64,000 nucleotides of DNA from an uncultured Ruminiclostridium sp. (lineage in GTDB: Bacteria; Bacillota; Clostridia; Oscillospirales; Ruminococcaceae): NCBI GenBank assembly GCA_910579265.1, contig CAJTTE010000011.1, forward strand, positions 38,394-102,393, given 5' to 3'. Position 1 is the stretch's first letter. The number at the start of each line of letters is the position of its first letter. Below are positions 1 to 7,933 of the stretch, piece by piece. Both the position numbers and the translations under genes were made by a program. The notes beneath the pieces were generated by a model. It was not told the origin of the DNA. It saw nothing but the letters and a program-made list of their open reading frames with translations, and did no database searches.

Positions 1-644
1 ATGATGCAGACACGGTCGCACATCAATTCAAGCTCGGCCAGCATATGACTTGAAACAAAAACGGCACAGCCTTCCTCGTGGGCAAGCCGCTTGAATATAT
101 CACGCAGTTCTTTTATACCGGAGGGGTCAAGACCGTTAGTAGGTTCGTCGAGCACAAGAAGTTTCGGATGGTGCAGAATAGCTTGGGCAATACCGAGCCG
201 CTGCCGCATTCCCAATGAATATTTGGATATTTTATCGTTTATCCTTGCGCGAAGGTGTACCATATCGATCACCTCCTCGAAACGTTCGTCGGTAATTCCG
301 TCCTGCATACGGCGGTATTGCATAAGGTTCTGTTTTCCCGTAAGGTATTTGTACATTTCCGGATTTTCGATTATTCCGCCTATGTTTGAAACGGCTTTTT
401 CAAATTCTCTTTTTACATCGTGTCCGCATATCCTTATCTGTCCGCAGCTATAGTTCAGCAGCCCCAGCATTAATTTAATCGTGGTGGTTTTTCCCGATCC
501 GTTGGGGCCGAGAAAGCCGAAAACCTCTCCGCCTTTTACTTCAAGGCTTATATCCTTAAGAATATGTTTTTTTCCTATGGATTTGGACAGCCCTTTGATT
601 TCAAGAATGGTTTTTCCTTTTTCATTGACGCTTGTTTTTTCCAT
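1..644 (-). CDS. ABC transporter ATP-binding protein, C-terminus beyond the window
   Basis: This is the ATPase subunit of an ABC-2-type exporter, in the antibiotic/lantibiotic self-protection or Na+ export class. The reverse-strand translation starts at the ATG at 644, preceded by AAAGGATA. It shows Walker A GPNGSGKTTTI near residue 45, a signature reading SLGMRQRLGIAQA, Walker B LLVLDEPTNGLDP and the H-loop SSH. The reading frame runs off the window at base 1, so about 214 residues are seen and the C-terminal part and the partner permease lie outside. The open frames on the other strand here are shadows. The family assignment is firm; the exported substrate is unknown. Confidence 0.9.
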   Translation of the reverse strand, partial: MEKTSVNEKGKTILEIKGLSKSIGKKHILKDISLEVKGGEVFGFLGPNGSGKTTTIKLMLGLLNYSCGQIRICGHDVKREFEKAVSNIGGIIENPEMYKYLTGKQNLMQYRRMQDGITDERFEEVIDMVHLRARINDKISKYSLGMRQRLGIAQAILHHPKLLVLDEPTNGLDPSGIKELRDIFKRLAHEEGCAVFVSSHMLAELELMCDRVCI

Positions 645-692
645 TTTTAATATATCCTTTCATTGACTTGTACTCCTAACCGTAGTATCTGT

Positions 693-727
693 ATTATAAT
701 AACTATTCCGATTAGTACAGTTGGTAC
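693..727 (-). promoter_or_regulatory. Probable promoter with GTAC dyad upstream of the ABC ATPase
   Basis: On the minus strand a TATAAT lies at 698-693. The -35 region is poor and is covered by a dyad, GTAC-N5-GTAC (715-727). A dyad over the -35 would suit a GntR/YtrA-type repressor, which often controls such ABC genes. No regulator gene is in view, so the operator reading is inference. Confidence 0.35.
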
Positions 728-793
728 ACTTCACATTATATCGATTTTTTTCTGCTTGTCAAGAGTTTTAAAAAAATTTTTTTCCGGATGCGG

Positions 794-839
794 AAAAAAC
801 CGCCGGGGCAAGAAGCATTTACGTTTCTTGCCCCGGCGG
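794..839 (-). terminator. Rho-independent terminator after the MATE gene
   Basis: A 15-bp perfect stem (CCGCCGGGGCAAGAA paired with its complement, 10-nt loop) is followed on the minus strand by six T residues. It lies 80 bp past the MATE stop codon and ahead of the ABC ATPase promoter. Confidence 0.85.
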
Positions 840-885
840 ATCACGGAATATTAAAACAGAGCGTGTTTATATAAAGCCCGCCATA

Positions 886-945
886 CGTATTATACTAATC
901 CCTTTTAAAACTTTTGGATTAGTGTTTGGGATCGGTATTACTTAT
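886..945. repeat. Family F palindromic repeat, copy 1
   Basis: The sequence from CTAATCCCTTTT onward matches 55803-55847 closely and overlaps the last codons of the MATE gene, supplying its C-terminal residues and stop. Related palindromes lie at 15809-15866 and 55848-55899. Confidence 0.5.
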
Positions 946-2295
946 TAGCATTCCGTTTTCATCGCATTTCATTTTCAATCCGTGCATTTTGACTGTATAG
1001 ACCGTCATCAGAAGAACGGTAGCCGCAACCCAAGCTATAGGAGAAGCAAAGCAGGCCGCATTAAAGCCGAAATACGAGACGAAGCAAAGGGCTACCACCG
1101 CTCTTGCAGCCAGCTCGCACGCTCCCGCCAGCATGGGAAGGAATGAATAGCCCAGCCCCTGAAGCGAATTCCTGCTGATAAAAAGCAGAGCAAGGACGGG
1201 ATAGAAAAAGGCGTTTATACGTATAAAATAAACGGCTTGGTCAATGACCTCGGTCTCTTCCGCATTTACAAACAAAAGGCACAGAGGGCCGCTTAAGAAC
1301 CATACAAGAAGGAATGCGGCAGCCGAATATATAAGACCTACGGTAAATGCACGGTTCATGCCTTTATTTATGCGCCGGAAGCTGCCGGCGCCGAGATTCT
1401 GTCCCGCGTAGGTCGCCATGGTTATGCCAAGGGTTTCCATGGGCGCCACAACTATCATCTGCATTTTTCCGGCGGCAGTAACAGCCGCCATGGTCACCTT
1501 TCCCAACCCGTTTACCGCGCTTTGAAGAAGAATAGAGCCTATGGCCGTTATGGAGAATTGCAGCCCCATCGGGACTCCCAGCTTTGTAAGCGACAGTATC
1601 CTTTCCTTCGAAAAAGACATTTCACCTTTTTCAAACCGGAGTATGGGATAGCTTCTTCTCATATAAATAAAGCATAGGAGCGCAGAAAAGCCCTGAGAAA
1701 TTATCGTTGCCCAGCCTGCTCCGGCAACGCCCATATTGAAAACTATGATGAAAAGAAGATCAAGTCCTATATTTATTATTGAAGCCACTATAAGGAAATA
1801 AAGTGGGGTACGGCTGTCGCCCATTGCTCTTAAAATTCCCGCCATAAGATTGTATGCCATGGTTACGCAGATACCGCCGAATATTACGATTATGTAATCA
1901 TATGCAAGATCGATTACGTCGGGAGGAGTTTGCATAGCCTGCAAAATAGGATAACACAAGCTTACCGCAAGAGTTGTTACCACCACGGTGGTTATAACGC
2001 ACAGATACATGGCGTTGGCTATATATTTGCGCATCTCCGAGTAATTTCCCGCGCCGAAGAACTGGGCGGGAAGTATGCAAGAGCCGCTTGTAATACCGGT
2101 TGTAAAGCCAACAATAAGAAAGCTTACGGACCCGGTGGAACCTACCGCAGCCAAAGCGTCCACATCAATAAATTTACCAACTATAACGGCGTCGACCATA
2201 CTGTAGAACTGTTGAAACAGATTACCTACCAGCATTGGCAGACAAAAGCCCAGGATAAGTGACAGAGGCTTTCCGTGAGTCATTTCCTTTACCAT
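919..2295 (-). CDS. MATE family multidrug/toxin efflux transporter
   Basis: This is a 458-residue integral membrane antiporter of the MATE family (NorM/DinF/MepA group), which exports cationic compounds using a Na+ or H+ gradient. The N-terminus (GKPLSLILGFCLPMLVGNLF, then QQFYSMVDAVIVGKF) is the typical first helix and MATE motif, and about twelve hydrophobic segments follow, as usual for the family. The start at 2295 is supported by AAAGGGG seven bases upstream. It is monocistronic, with its own promoter (2336-2363) and terminator (794-839). The extreme C-terminus is encoded by a dispersed repeat (family F). The substrate cannot be told from sequence. Confidence 0.9.
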   Translation of the reverse strand: MVKEMTHGKPLSLILGFCLPMLVGNLFQQFYSMVDAVIVGKFIDVDALAAVGSTGSVSFLIVGFTTGITSGSCILPAQFFGAGNYSEMRKYIANAMYLCVITTVVVTTLAVSLCYPILQAMQTPPDVIDLAYDYIIVIFGGICVTMAYNLMAGILRAMGDSRTPLYFLIVASIINIGLDLLFIIVFNMGVAGAGWATIISQGFSALLCFIYMRRSYPILRFEKGEMSFSKERILSLTKLGVPMGLQFSITAIGSILLQSAVNGLGKVTMAAVTAAGKMQMIVVAPMETLGITMATYAGQNLGAGSFRRINKGMNRAFTVGLIYSAAAFLLVWFLSGPLCLLFVNAEETEVIDQAVYFIRINAFFYPVLALLFISRNSLQGLGYSFLPMLAGACELAARAVVALCFVSYFGFNAACFASPIAWVAATVLLMTVYTVKMHGLKMKCDENGMLISNTDPKH

Positions 2296-2335
2296 AGCTA
2301 TACCCCTTTAATCAAGGTTTTTTTCACAAGTATAT

Positions 2336-2363
2336 ATTCTACACTTTTTTTTGAGTTTTGCAA
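2336..2363 (-). promoter_or_regulatory. Promoter of the MATE gene
   Basis: On the minus strand TTGCAA (2363-2358) and TAGAAT (2341-2336) are separated by 16 bp, about 40 bp upstream of the MATE start. Confidence 0.45.
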
Positions 2364-2498
2364 TAGATTCCGAAAAAAAATCAAAATTATTATATGTTTT
2401 TTTCTATCTCACAGTGCGTCATGTGATTATATACAATAATACCGCTATTTATGGTTACGGATTTAGGCATGATTTTTGGCATTTTTGCTTGAAATTTT

Positions 2499-2527
2499 GT
2501 AATTTTGCGGTTATAATCAAATAAAAG
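2499..2527 (+). promoter_or_regulatory. Promoter driving the SARP/SGNH operon
   Basis: TTGAAA (2499-2504) and TATAAT (2522-2527) are 17 bp apart. The next plus-strand gene starts at 2857, so the leader would be over 300 nt and would contain the family D repeat at 2590-2753. Confidence 0.5.
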
Positions 2528-2589
2528 TCAGTTGTTATTCTTTTAACGGAAATGTTTTCCGTAGGAACATGCTTTTAAATCCGGGATTC

Positions 2590-2753
2590 AAGAACATGTT
2601 CTCATAGGATTAGCGCACGTCTTTTCGGCAAATTTTCCCGCTAACTGCGTCAAAATTTCTTGACGGGCGACAGCCCGCCTACATAATTTTTCCTTGTTTT
2701 CGGAAAAATTATGCTCGAAAATCTGTGTCCCCCTCTTATGATAACAAGTTCTA
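2590..2753 (+). repeat. Family D MITE-like repeat, copy 1
   Basis: This is a segment of about 164 bp with imperfect terminal inverted repeats (left AGAACATGTTCTCATAGG, right CTTATGATAACAAGTTCT). The inside aligns with 21786-21941 and with the nested copy at 5025-5188. No coding capacity is seen. It sits in the leader of the SARP gene. Confidence 0.6.
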
Positions 2754-2856
2754 AGTCATCCATCCAAAGTTATGGTATATTTTCCTTTTGTTTGTAAAAA
2801 ACCGGATCGTTTTCACATATGGTATGTTCCAACAGAAAAAGAGGGAGTTTTTTTAT

Positions 2857-4044
2857 ATGAATAAGCTTAAAATAGCGATGTTCGGCGAATTCTCCGTATC
2901 CTACAATGACAATACCATAAGCGAGCATTCAAAACGCTCAAAAAAGCTTTGGCTTTTACTGCAATATCTTGCGGTACATCACGGAAGAGCAATAGCTCAG
3001 CCGGAGCTTATTGATATTTTAAGCGGAGAGGATGAGGGCGCGAATCCCGCCAGTGCGCTTAAAACACAAATCCACAGGTTGAGAGATATTTTATCGGAGC
3101 TTAAATGCGATAAACCTATAATAGTATGCATAAACGGCGCATACTGTATTAATCCTGAAATCGAAACCGAAATAGACGTTGAGGTTTTTGAAAAGTCTTT
3201 TAAGGACGCGGGAAATACGGATAATCCCGCCGAAAAGCTCAAGCTTATTCTCGAAGCCATCAATCTCTATTCAGGAGACTTTCTTTCGAAATCCGCCTAT
3301 GAATCCTGGGTGGTTTCTCTTAATACCTATTACCGCTCTATTTACGGCAAGGCGGTGCATATGGCTATAGAGCTTCTTTTCGCGTCAGGAAAGCTGCATG
3401 ATATCATCGCTATTTGCAGCAAGGCTACGGCAATAAATCCATATGATGAATTTGTTCATTACAGTCATATAAAGGCGCTTGCGGAGCTGGGCGAACAGGA
3501 GAGCGCCAAAAAGCAGTATGACATTGTTACCGGTCTTATGATGAACAAATTCGGCATAACGCCTTCTAAGGAGCTTATGGAGCTTTATGATACTGCCATA
3601 AAAACAAAAAAGAGCGTTCAGACCGATATAGAAGCGGTAATAAGCGACCTTGCGGACAATATACCGGTAACGGGCGCGTTTTTTTGCGAGTATCAGATAT
3701 TTAAGCATCTTTATCAGCTTGAAATCCGTGACGCACAGAGAACGGGGGCCAGCATAAATGTGTGCCTTCTTACCGTAAGCGATTCAAATAACGAGCTTCC
3801 TTCGCAGAATCCGCTTAACAAAGCCATGCAGAGACTTCAGGACTGCGTTTCCCGTTCGCTCAGAGGAAGCGATATTTTTGCACGTTACAGTGTGAGCCAG
3901 TTTGTCGTTATGCTCTTAAATACCAATGAACAAACCGGCGAAATTATTATGAAGAGAATAGAAAAGGCTTTTCGCCGGGAAAATACGAATAAGGATATTG
4001 AATTAGGGTTTACCTTTAAAACAAAAAGAGGCAATGATACTTAA
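2857..4044 (+). CDS. SARP/BTAD-type transcriptional regulator with degenerate GGDEF-like tail
   Basis: This 395-residue regulator begins with an OmpR-like winged-helix DNA-binding domain of the SARP type (residues about 1-90, KIAMFGEFSVSYN onward). A helical bacterial transcriptional activation domain follows (about 95-245). The last 130 residues resemble a diguanylate cyclase fold: the segment LRGSDIFARYSVSQFVVMLL aligns with the usual RYGGDEF region, but the GGDEF residues are lost, so it should be inactive and may serve sensing. The ATG at 2857 is preferred over an upstream TTG because AGAGGGAG precedes it. It overlaps the next gene by 11 bp, which suggests translational coupling. Confidence 0.8.
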   Translation: MNKLKIAMFGEFSVSYNDNTISEHSKRSKKLWLLLQYLAVHHGRAIAQPELIDILSGEDEGANPASALKTQIHRLRDILSELKCDKPIIVCINGAYCINPEIETEIDVEVFEKSFKDAGNTDNPAEKLKLILEAINLYSGDFLSKSAYESWVVSLNTYYRSIYGKAVHMAIELLFASGKLHDIIAICSKATAINPYDEFVHYSHIKALAELGEQESAKKQYDIVTGLMMNKFGITPSKELMELYDTAIKTKKSVQTDIEAVISDLADNIPVTGAFFCEYQIFKHLYQLEIRDAQRTGASINVCLLTVSDSNNELPSQNPLNKAMQRLQDCVSRSLRGSDIFARYSVSQFVVMLLNTNEQTGEIIMKRIEKAFRRENTNKDIELGFTFKTKRGNDT

Positions 4045-4834
4045 AAAAAATATAATTCGAGTTATTTCGGCCGCTCTGATTCCGGCTGTTTTATTATGCG
4101 GCTGTATGGATATTTCGCGAAGAGAATTTATTTATGTTGACTTCCCCGCGGAGACCACCGTTTATTCGGAAAGCACCGGTGCGGAAATCACGACGGTTAC
4201 TTCGCAAGCTTATATCACGCTGCCGGAAGATGATAATGAAAACCTGCACGCTTTCTTTACACCTCAGCAGCAGAGCTTCATAAATTCATGCTTTTTTATG
4301 GGAGACAGCATCTGCTCGGGACTGGGGGCTTACGGATTTGTAAAGAGCTGCTGCGCTAAGGCGGGTGTTGCTGCCAGAAACATAGAGGAATTTACCTTTG
4401 ATTCCGGAGGTTCTCAGGTCGCACCTCTTACCGCTATCGTAAACAGCGGCTCAAAAAATCTTGTTTTTCTTATGGGCACCAATGACGTAAACATCGAATC
4501 CTCCGAGGAATACTGTACGTATTACAGCAGCTTTCTTCGAAAGGCGGAGGCGGTTACAAACGGCGCAGCAATATATATTCTTGCGATAACTCCGGTTACG
4601 TCGAACAGCAGTTTTTGCTACAACTATGAAATAGATGAATTTAACCGTAAGCTTAAGGAGATGATCGAGGCTTCCGGTAAACCGTCCTGGCATTATATCG
4701 ATATTTCTTTGGATCTTAAGGATGCCGATGGAAACCTTAAGCCGATATATGCATCCGAAGACGGACTTCACCTCACGCGTTCGGCCTATTATTCGATTTT
4801 ATCGACATTGTGCAGAGATGCGGGTATAAGCTGA
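4034..4834 (+). CDS. SGNH/GDSL hydrolase lipoprotein
   Basis: This is a secreted, probably lipid-anchored esterase or acetylhydrolase of 266 residues. A signal peptide ends in a lipobox-like LCGC, with the Cys at about residue 24. The SGNH blocks are present: GDS in FFMGDSICSG with the catalytic Ser, GTND in LVFLMGTNDV, and DGLHL near the C-terminus with the catalytic Asp and His. Members of this family remove acyl groups from cell-wall or exopolysaccharide glycans; the actual substrate is unknown. The start overlaps the regulator gene by 11 bp, with AAAGAGG as ribosome binding site, so the two are co-translated and the regulator may respond to envelope or glycan cues. Confidence 0.85.
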   Translation: MILKKNIIRVISAALIPAVLLCGCMDISRREFIYVDFPAETTVYSESTGAEITTVTSQAYITLPEDDNENLHAFFTPQQQSFINSCFFMGDSICSGLGAYGFVKSCCAKAGVAARNIEEFTFDSGGSQVAPLTAIVNSGSKNLVFLMGTNDVNIESSEEYCTYYSSFLRKAEAVTNGAAIYILAITPVTSNSSFCYNYEIDEFNRKLKEMIEASGKPSWHYIDISLDLKDADGNLKPIYASEDGLHLTRSAYYSILSTLCRDAGIS

Positions 4835-4873
4835 CAATGATAAAGAGAGTTAAAAGGGCATGCTTTTTATATT

Positions 4874-5209
4874 ATGGGCGATCTGAAAAGATCCCAATTA
4901 AAACAATTTCTAATGGCGCGGGACGCTTTGTAAGTCAAAGAATGCCGATAGTTTTTCCAAAGGGATAACTATGAAATATTACCGTATTTCTCCGCTCTTT
5001 TCTTGAAAGCCTGCAAAATTACCCGGAGCGTATCCGCATAAATTCCGGCACGTATTTCTTAGGCAAATTTTGCCGCTTGATTTGTTAAAACTTTTTGAAA
5101 TATTATAATGTTCCCGTAAAATTTTGCCTTTTAAGCGACACAATCATGCTGAAAAATCCGAATGCTGATCTGATTTTATGTAAACATGCTTTAGTTTTCA
5201 GGTGCTCTA
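4874..5209 (+). repeat. Family C repeat, copy 1, interrupted by a family D element
   Basis: The left part (4874 to about 5024) aligns with the other C copies through the landmarks GATCTGAAAAG, CAAAGAATGCCGATA and CCAAAGGGATAACTATGAAATA. The right end (TGCTTTAGTTTTCAGGTGCTC, about 5187-5209) resumes after about 165 bp of family D sequence. This makes it a nested insertion. Confidence 0.6.
5025..5188 (+). repeat. Family D repeat, copy 2, nested in family C
   Basis: It aligns with D copies at 2590 and 21786: left end GGAGCGTATCCGCATAAATT, inner AGGCAAATTTTGCCG, right end TTTTATGTAAACATGC. The flanking sequence on both sides is family C, so D entered after C. Confidence 0.5.
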
Positions 5210-5236
5210 TATGCTTTGGCATCTATGGTCTCATTT

Positions 5237-5398
5237 TATTGCTCCTCCAAGTAACTCTTGAATTTTTCTGCTTGCCCGGCTGCCTAAATACTTCGTCAGA
5301 AGCCCTTGAGATATGCGCATATTCCTGCGGTCTTCTTCCTTGTCTTTCCACACCCCTTCGGCGCACAAATTCTTCAAGAATTACTTGGTGGAGCAATA
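5237..5398 (+). repeat. Family B MITE, copy 1, 162 bp
   Basis: The terminal inverted repeats are about 27 bp (TATTGCTCCTCCAAGTAACT at left, complement of TATTGCTCCACCAAGTAATT at right). It ends in TA on both sides, consistent with a TA target duplication. The second copy at 50247-50408 has identical length in the opposite orientation and very high identity. There is no transposase, so it would need to be moved in trans. Confidence 0.8.
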
Positions 5399-5436
5399 AC
5401 TCGATTTTTATCGGAATAAACAGGCGTATATTTTTA

Positions 5437-5482
5437 AAGCCGGTCTTATTCGCATCAGGCAAATAAGACCGGCTTGTTTTTT
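5437..5482 (+). terminator. Terminator hairpin after the SGNH region
   Basis: A 14-bp stem (AAGCCGGTCTTATT with its complement, 11-nt loop) is followed by G and six T residues. It would end transcription coming from the SARP/SGNH operon through the repeats. Confidence 0.75.
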
Positions 5483-5611
5483 ATACAGAGATCTATTATA
5501 TATCCGCAGGCATATTTTTTCGCCACATTAACGTTCCGTGCGTAATATGCCGTTTTCAAGATCCTTTTATTTCGGGTTTGTTATAAACAGATCGGTTTCG
5601 CATTATTTTAA

Positions 5612-5917
5612 TTATGCTTCAAGATAAACGTCCTCAAAATCCGAAACGGTTATGTCATGCTTTACTCTGTCGCGGACTTCGGCTTTTTTCGCGTTATTAA
5701 AGCGGTCCAAGGTGCCGGCAAGGTATCCGGTTACGCGTCTGATTCGCTGAAAGGGTGCGGTATCATAGTGATATTCTATATCAACATAGTTATCGTCAAC
5801 TATTGTTATATCCATTTCGCTTATGCGTTTTTCCGGATAAAGCTCTCTCGCTCTTTTTACATATGCTTCCTTTTCGGCATCACTTACGGAACCGCCGATT
5901 ACATTGATTTTAATCAT
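5612..5917 (-). CDS. Small NrdD-related (anaerobic ribonucleotide reductase-like) protein
   Basis: This is a 101-residue protein. The C-terminal half carries PFQRIRRVTGYLAGTLDRFN followed by NAKKAEVRDRVKH, which resembles the C-terminal tail of anaerobic ribonucleoside-triphosphate reductase. Short proteins of this kind in Clostridia are annotated as NrdD-related. It lacks the glycyl-radical domain and the Cys residues of true NrdD, so it cannot be the enzyme itself; a regulatory or accessory role is possible but not shown. The start at 5917 has AAAGGGA seven bases upstream, and a good promoter lies at 6030-6058. It is monocistronic. Confidence 0.6.
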   Translation of the reverse strand: MIKINVIGGSVSDAEKEAYVKRARELYPEKRISEMDITIVDDNYVDIEYHYDTAPFQRIRRVTGYLAGTLDRFNNAKKAEVRDRVKHDITVSDFEDVYLEA

Positions 5918-6029
5918 TATATTTCCCTTTCGTTTTTGTTTTTGGCTGCTTCTTTATTTAATTTAAAGAGCCTTTTTTTCGGAAAACACCGTATAACCGT
6001 TTTTCGGCTTATTTTGTTGTCCGATTTGT

Positions 6030-6058
6030 ATTATACCACTATATGGTGTAGAATGCAA
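6030..6058 (-). promoter_or_regulatory. Promoter of the small NrdD-like gene
   Basis: On the minus strand TTGCAT (6058-6053), a 17-bp spacer and TATAAT (6035-6030). It lies 113 bp upstream of the start codon. Confidence 0.6.
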
Positions 6059-6185
6059 TATCCATTTCAGCAATTTTTATCCCCAAATTTTGTAGAAACT
6101 CACAAATTTTTTTCGCGTTAAGAAAAAACGCGGAAAAATACGGGATAAAATTGTTGAAACTTTTACCATAAGGGTATGTAATACT

Positions 6186-6232
6186 ATGGGCCATCTGAAA
6201 AACCGCAATTTGCGGCTTTTCAGGCGACCCAT
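6186..6232. repeat. Hairpin-only remnant of family C
   Basis: ATGGGCCATCTGAAAAACCG is followed at once by its near-complement, ending GACCCAT. Both arms match the terminal repeats of family C (GGGGCTATCTGAAAA), with the whole interior missing. It may be a deletion product or a minimal mobile form. Confidence 0.5.
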
Positions 6233-6290
6233 AAATTTTCATAAACGTTACCTCATATCCGTAAGAATCAAACCGTTCGAATAAAGCTCG

Positions 6291-6498
6291 ATCAAAATAA
6301 CGTCTCCCCGTTCTGAATAACGGGGAGACGCCTTATATAGTAATTCTGGATTTTCACCAACTTAATTCGGCAGCGAGGTCGGCGCAGTGTGGATAAAAAG
6401 CGCTTGGCTCCTTTGCCACGGCGCGTCTTTTCACCTTTAAGCGGCTGTCATCATAAGTTACCCAAATTCATCAAAGCGAAAATCCCGATGAGTTATCC
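6291..6498 (-). ncRNA. Candidate stand-alone structured RNA with 6S-like rod architecture
   Basis: A consensus promoter (6505-6533) and a 12-bp terminator hairpin (6301-6330, then TTATTTT on the minus strand) bracket about 208 nt with no open frame and no gene close downstream. The two halves pair along their length. A perfect 10-bp helix joins GGATTTTCGC (5' side) with GTGAAAATCC (3' side). Next come AATTTGG with CCGAATT, CAGC with GCTG, and GCGC plus GTGG with CCAC plus GCGC near the apex, with unpaired bulges in the middle. That long, interrupted rod and the length are what 6S RNA, the RNA polymerase sponge, looks like. The identity is inference from architecture, not from a conserved sequence match. 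Confidence 0.5.
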
Positions 6499-6504
6499 TT
6501 ATAC

Positions 6505-6533
6505 ATTTTAGCTTACTTTACGTAATTTGTCAA
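6505..6533 (-). promoter_or_regulatory. Consensus promoter for the candidate RNA
   Basis: On the minus strand a perfect TTGACA (6533-6528), 17-bp spacer and TAAAAT (6510-6505). The strength suits a constitutively made RNA. Confidence 0.75.
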
Positions 6534-6545
6534 GAGATTTTTATA

Positions 6546-6704
6546 AAAGTCCGTTTGGCATTTCTAAGCATGCGTCTTGCTTGCGCCTTTTTTGTGCATC
6601 TTAATTGACTTTTCTTGATGTGCAAAGTATGTCCGCGAAAATCGCCTCGAAATACGTAAAATCCGCCGCGCATTCCACATACTTCGAGGTGCTTAAACAG
6701 GCTT
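6546..6704 (-). repeat. Family E repeat, copy 1
   Basis: Read on the minus strand, GCCTGTTTAAGCACCTCGAA opens a segment of about 159 bp that aligns loosely (by eye about two thirds identical) with 51702-51874 on the plus strand. The ends are imperfect inverted repeats. Confidence 0.5.
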
Positions 6705-6752
6705 TAAGAAAAATCTGACTATATGATCATAAAAAATCGGATTTTCGAAAAA

Positions 6753-7532
6753 TCATCCCGCGCTTTTTATTTTGTTTACCGACTTCTGAATTTCGTTTAC
6801 AAGATCTTCGATTTCATTGTAAACCTGAGCGCTCTGTTTTGAAAGTTCGCCTATTTCTCCGGCCACTACGGCAAAGCCTACACCGGCTTTTCCCGCCTGA
6901 GCAGCCTCGATGTTGGCGTTAATGGCGAGAATATTTTCCATAGTGGCGGTATTGTGAAGGTCTCTCATTAGATCCTTGGCTGAGGTTATATTTGCGTTTA
7001 TACCCGCCAGCTCCTCGTTAAACGTATCTAACCTGCGGGCGTTTATATACTGTTCATACTGGAAATTACACAAAAGATTTACGATGTTACCCAAAAGATC
7101 CGCAGCGGCGCGTATTGTTTTCTCGTCCCTAACGGGAACTTTTTCCAGCGCGCGTATGTATGCATTTTCGTTTACTCCCAGTTCCCGGGCAATGCCTCTG
7201 AATTTTTCTTCATCCGGTTCGGAGGGAAGCACCTGACCTCCTATAATCGCACCGACTTTTTCACCCTTTATCACAATGTCGGCGGAGAAGTCCATAAGAC
7301 CTGCGTGACAAAAATAAGTACCGGTGCATTCGTTGTCGCACTGTATGCAGCGCATTGCGCCCAATTCGCTTCCTCTTGTATATTTCATGCAGAAGTCGGT
7401 AAAATTACTGCCCTTGGTAATATACTTTCCGTCGGCAGCAACGGCGATCGCCGCAAGTCCCGTAGCGTCGGAAAAAAGATCCTGTATAATCTGGAGCTGT
7501 TCCAGATCGGCAAATTCTCTTATGTCCAGCAT
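6753..7532 (-). CDS. Soluble PocR-domain chemoreceptor-like signalling protein
   Basis: This 259-residue cytosolic protein has an N-terminal PocR sensory domain (about residues 5-160) with a Cys-rich motif around CIQCDNEC, a domain known to sense small organic ligands. It ends in a shortened methyl-accepting signalling hairpin (about 185-255) with the tip motif ILAINANIEAAQAGKAG and GFAVVAGEI. No transmembrane segment or HAMP is present. The ATG at 7532 is preferred over an upstream TTG because GAAAGGA lies nine bases before it. CheA/CheW partners are not in the window. The truncated hairpin keeps the kinase-control tip but little of the methylation region, so it may act as an adaptor or as a non-chemotaxis sensor. 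Confidence 0.8.
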   Translation of the reverse strand: MLDIREFADLEQLQIIQDLFSDATGLAAIAVAADGKYITKGSNFTDFCMKYTRGSELGAMRCIQCDNECTGTYFCHAGLMDFSADIVIKGEKVGAIIGGQVLPSEPDEEKFRGIARELGVNENAYIRALEKVPVRDEKTIRAAADLLGNIVNLLCNFQYEQYINARRLDTFNEELAGINANITSAKDLMRDLHNTATMENILAINANIEAAQAGKAGVGFAVVAGEIGELSKQSAQVYNEIEDLVNEIQKSVNKIKSAG

Positions 7533-7591
7533 AATGGATAATCCTTTCAAATACTTTAATATGTACGGAAATACCGCAAAATCATTTTAAT

Positions 7592-7783
7592 TAGAGTATA
7601 TCTGAAAATAAAGCAAATTTTTACGATTATGCTAAAAGCATGACGATTTCAAGAAAAAAGCGGAGAAATACGAGGGTATTTCCCGATTATCCCTTTGGAA
7701 TAAATATCGGAACCCTTTGACGCAGAAAGCACGGCAGTTAGCAGAAAACGTACAATTTGCTGATTTTCATATAGCCCCTGATT
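7592..7783 (-). repeat. Family C repeat, copy 2
   Basis: Read on the minus strand it runs from CAGGGGCTATATGAAAATC to ATTTTCAGATATACTCTAAT, about 190 bp, with the shared landmark TCCAAAGGGATAA inside. It lies 60 bp upstream of the PocR gene and may carry part of its promoter. Confidence 0.65.
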
Positions 7784-7933
7784 TATATGCGGTTATTATA
7801 CACATCCGCTTTCAGATCAAAGCAAAATGAGTATATCCTTTTAAGATTTTATCATACATACAGGAAAAATGCAATAAAATTTTAAAAGTTTTGAGATAAA
7901 AGAACCTACTTTAATATAAATACGGGTTTTACA

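Noticed and set aside
5223..5466. Open frames on both strands in 5095-5466 and 50197-50536 with nearly identical products
   Set aside because: They match because both lie in the two family B copies; there is no ribosome binding site and the inverted ends explain the conservation.
6336..6498. Cobalamin or c-di-GMP riboswitch at the minus-strand RNA
   Set aside because: GGTGAAAATCC looked like part of a B12 box, but it pairs in a long rod with the 5' side, and there is no downstream gene to regulate.
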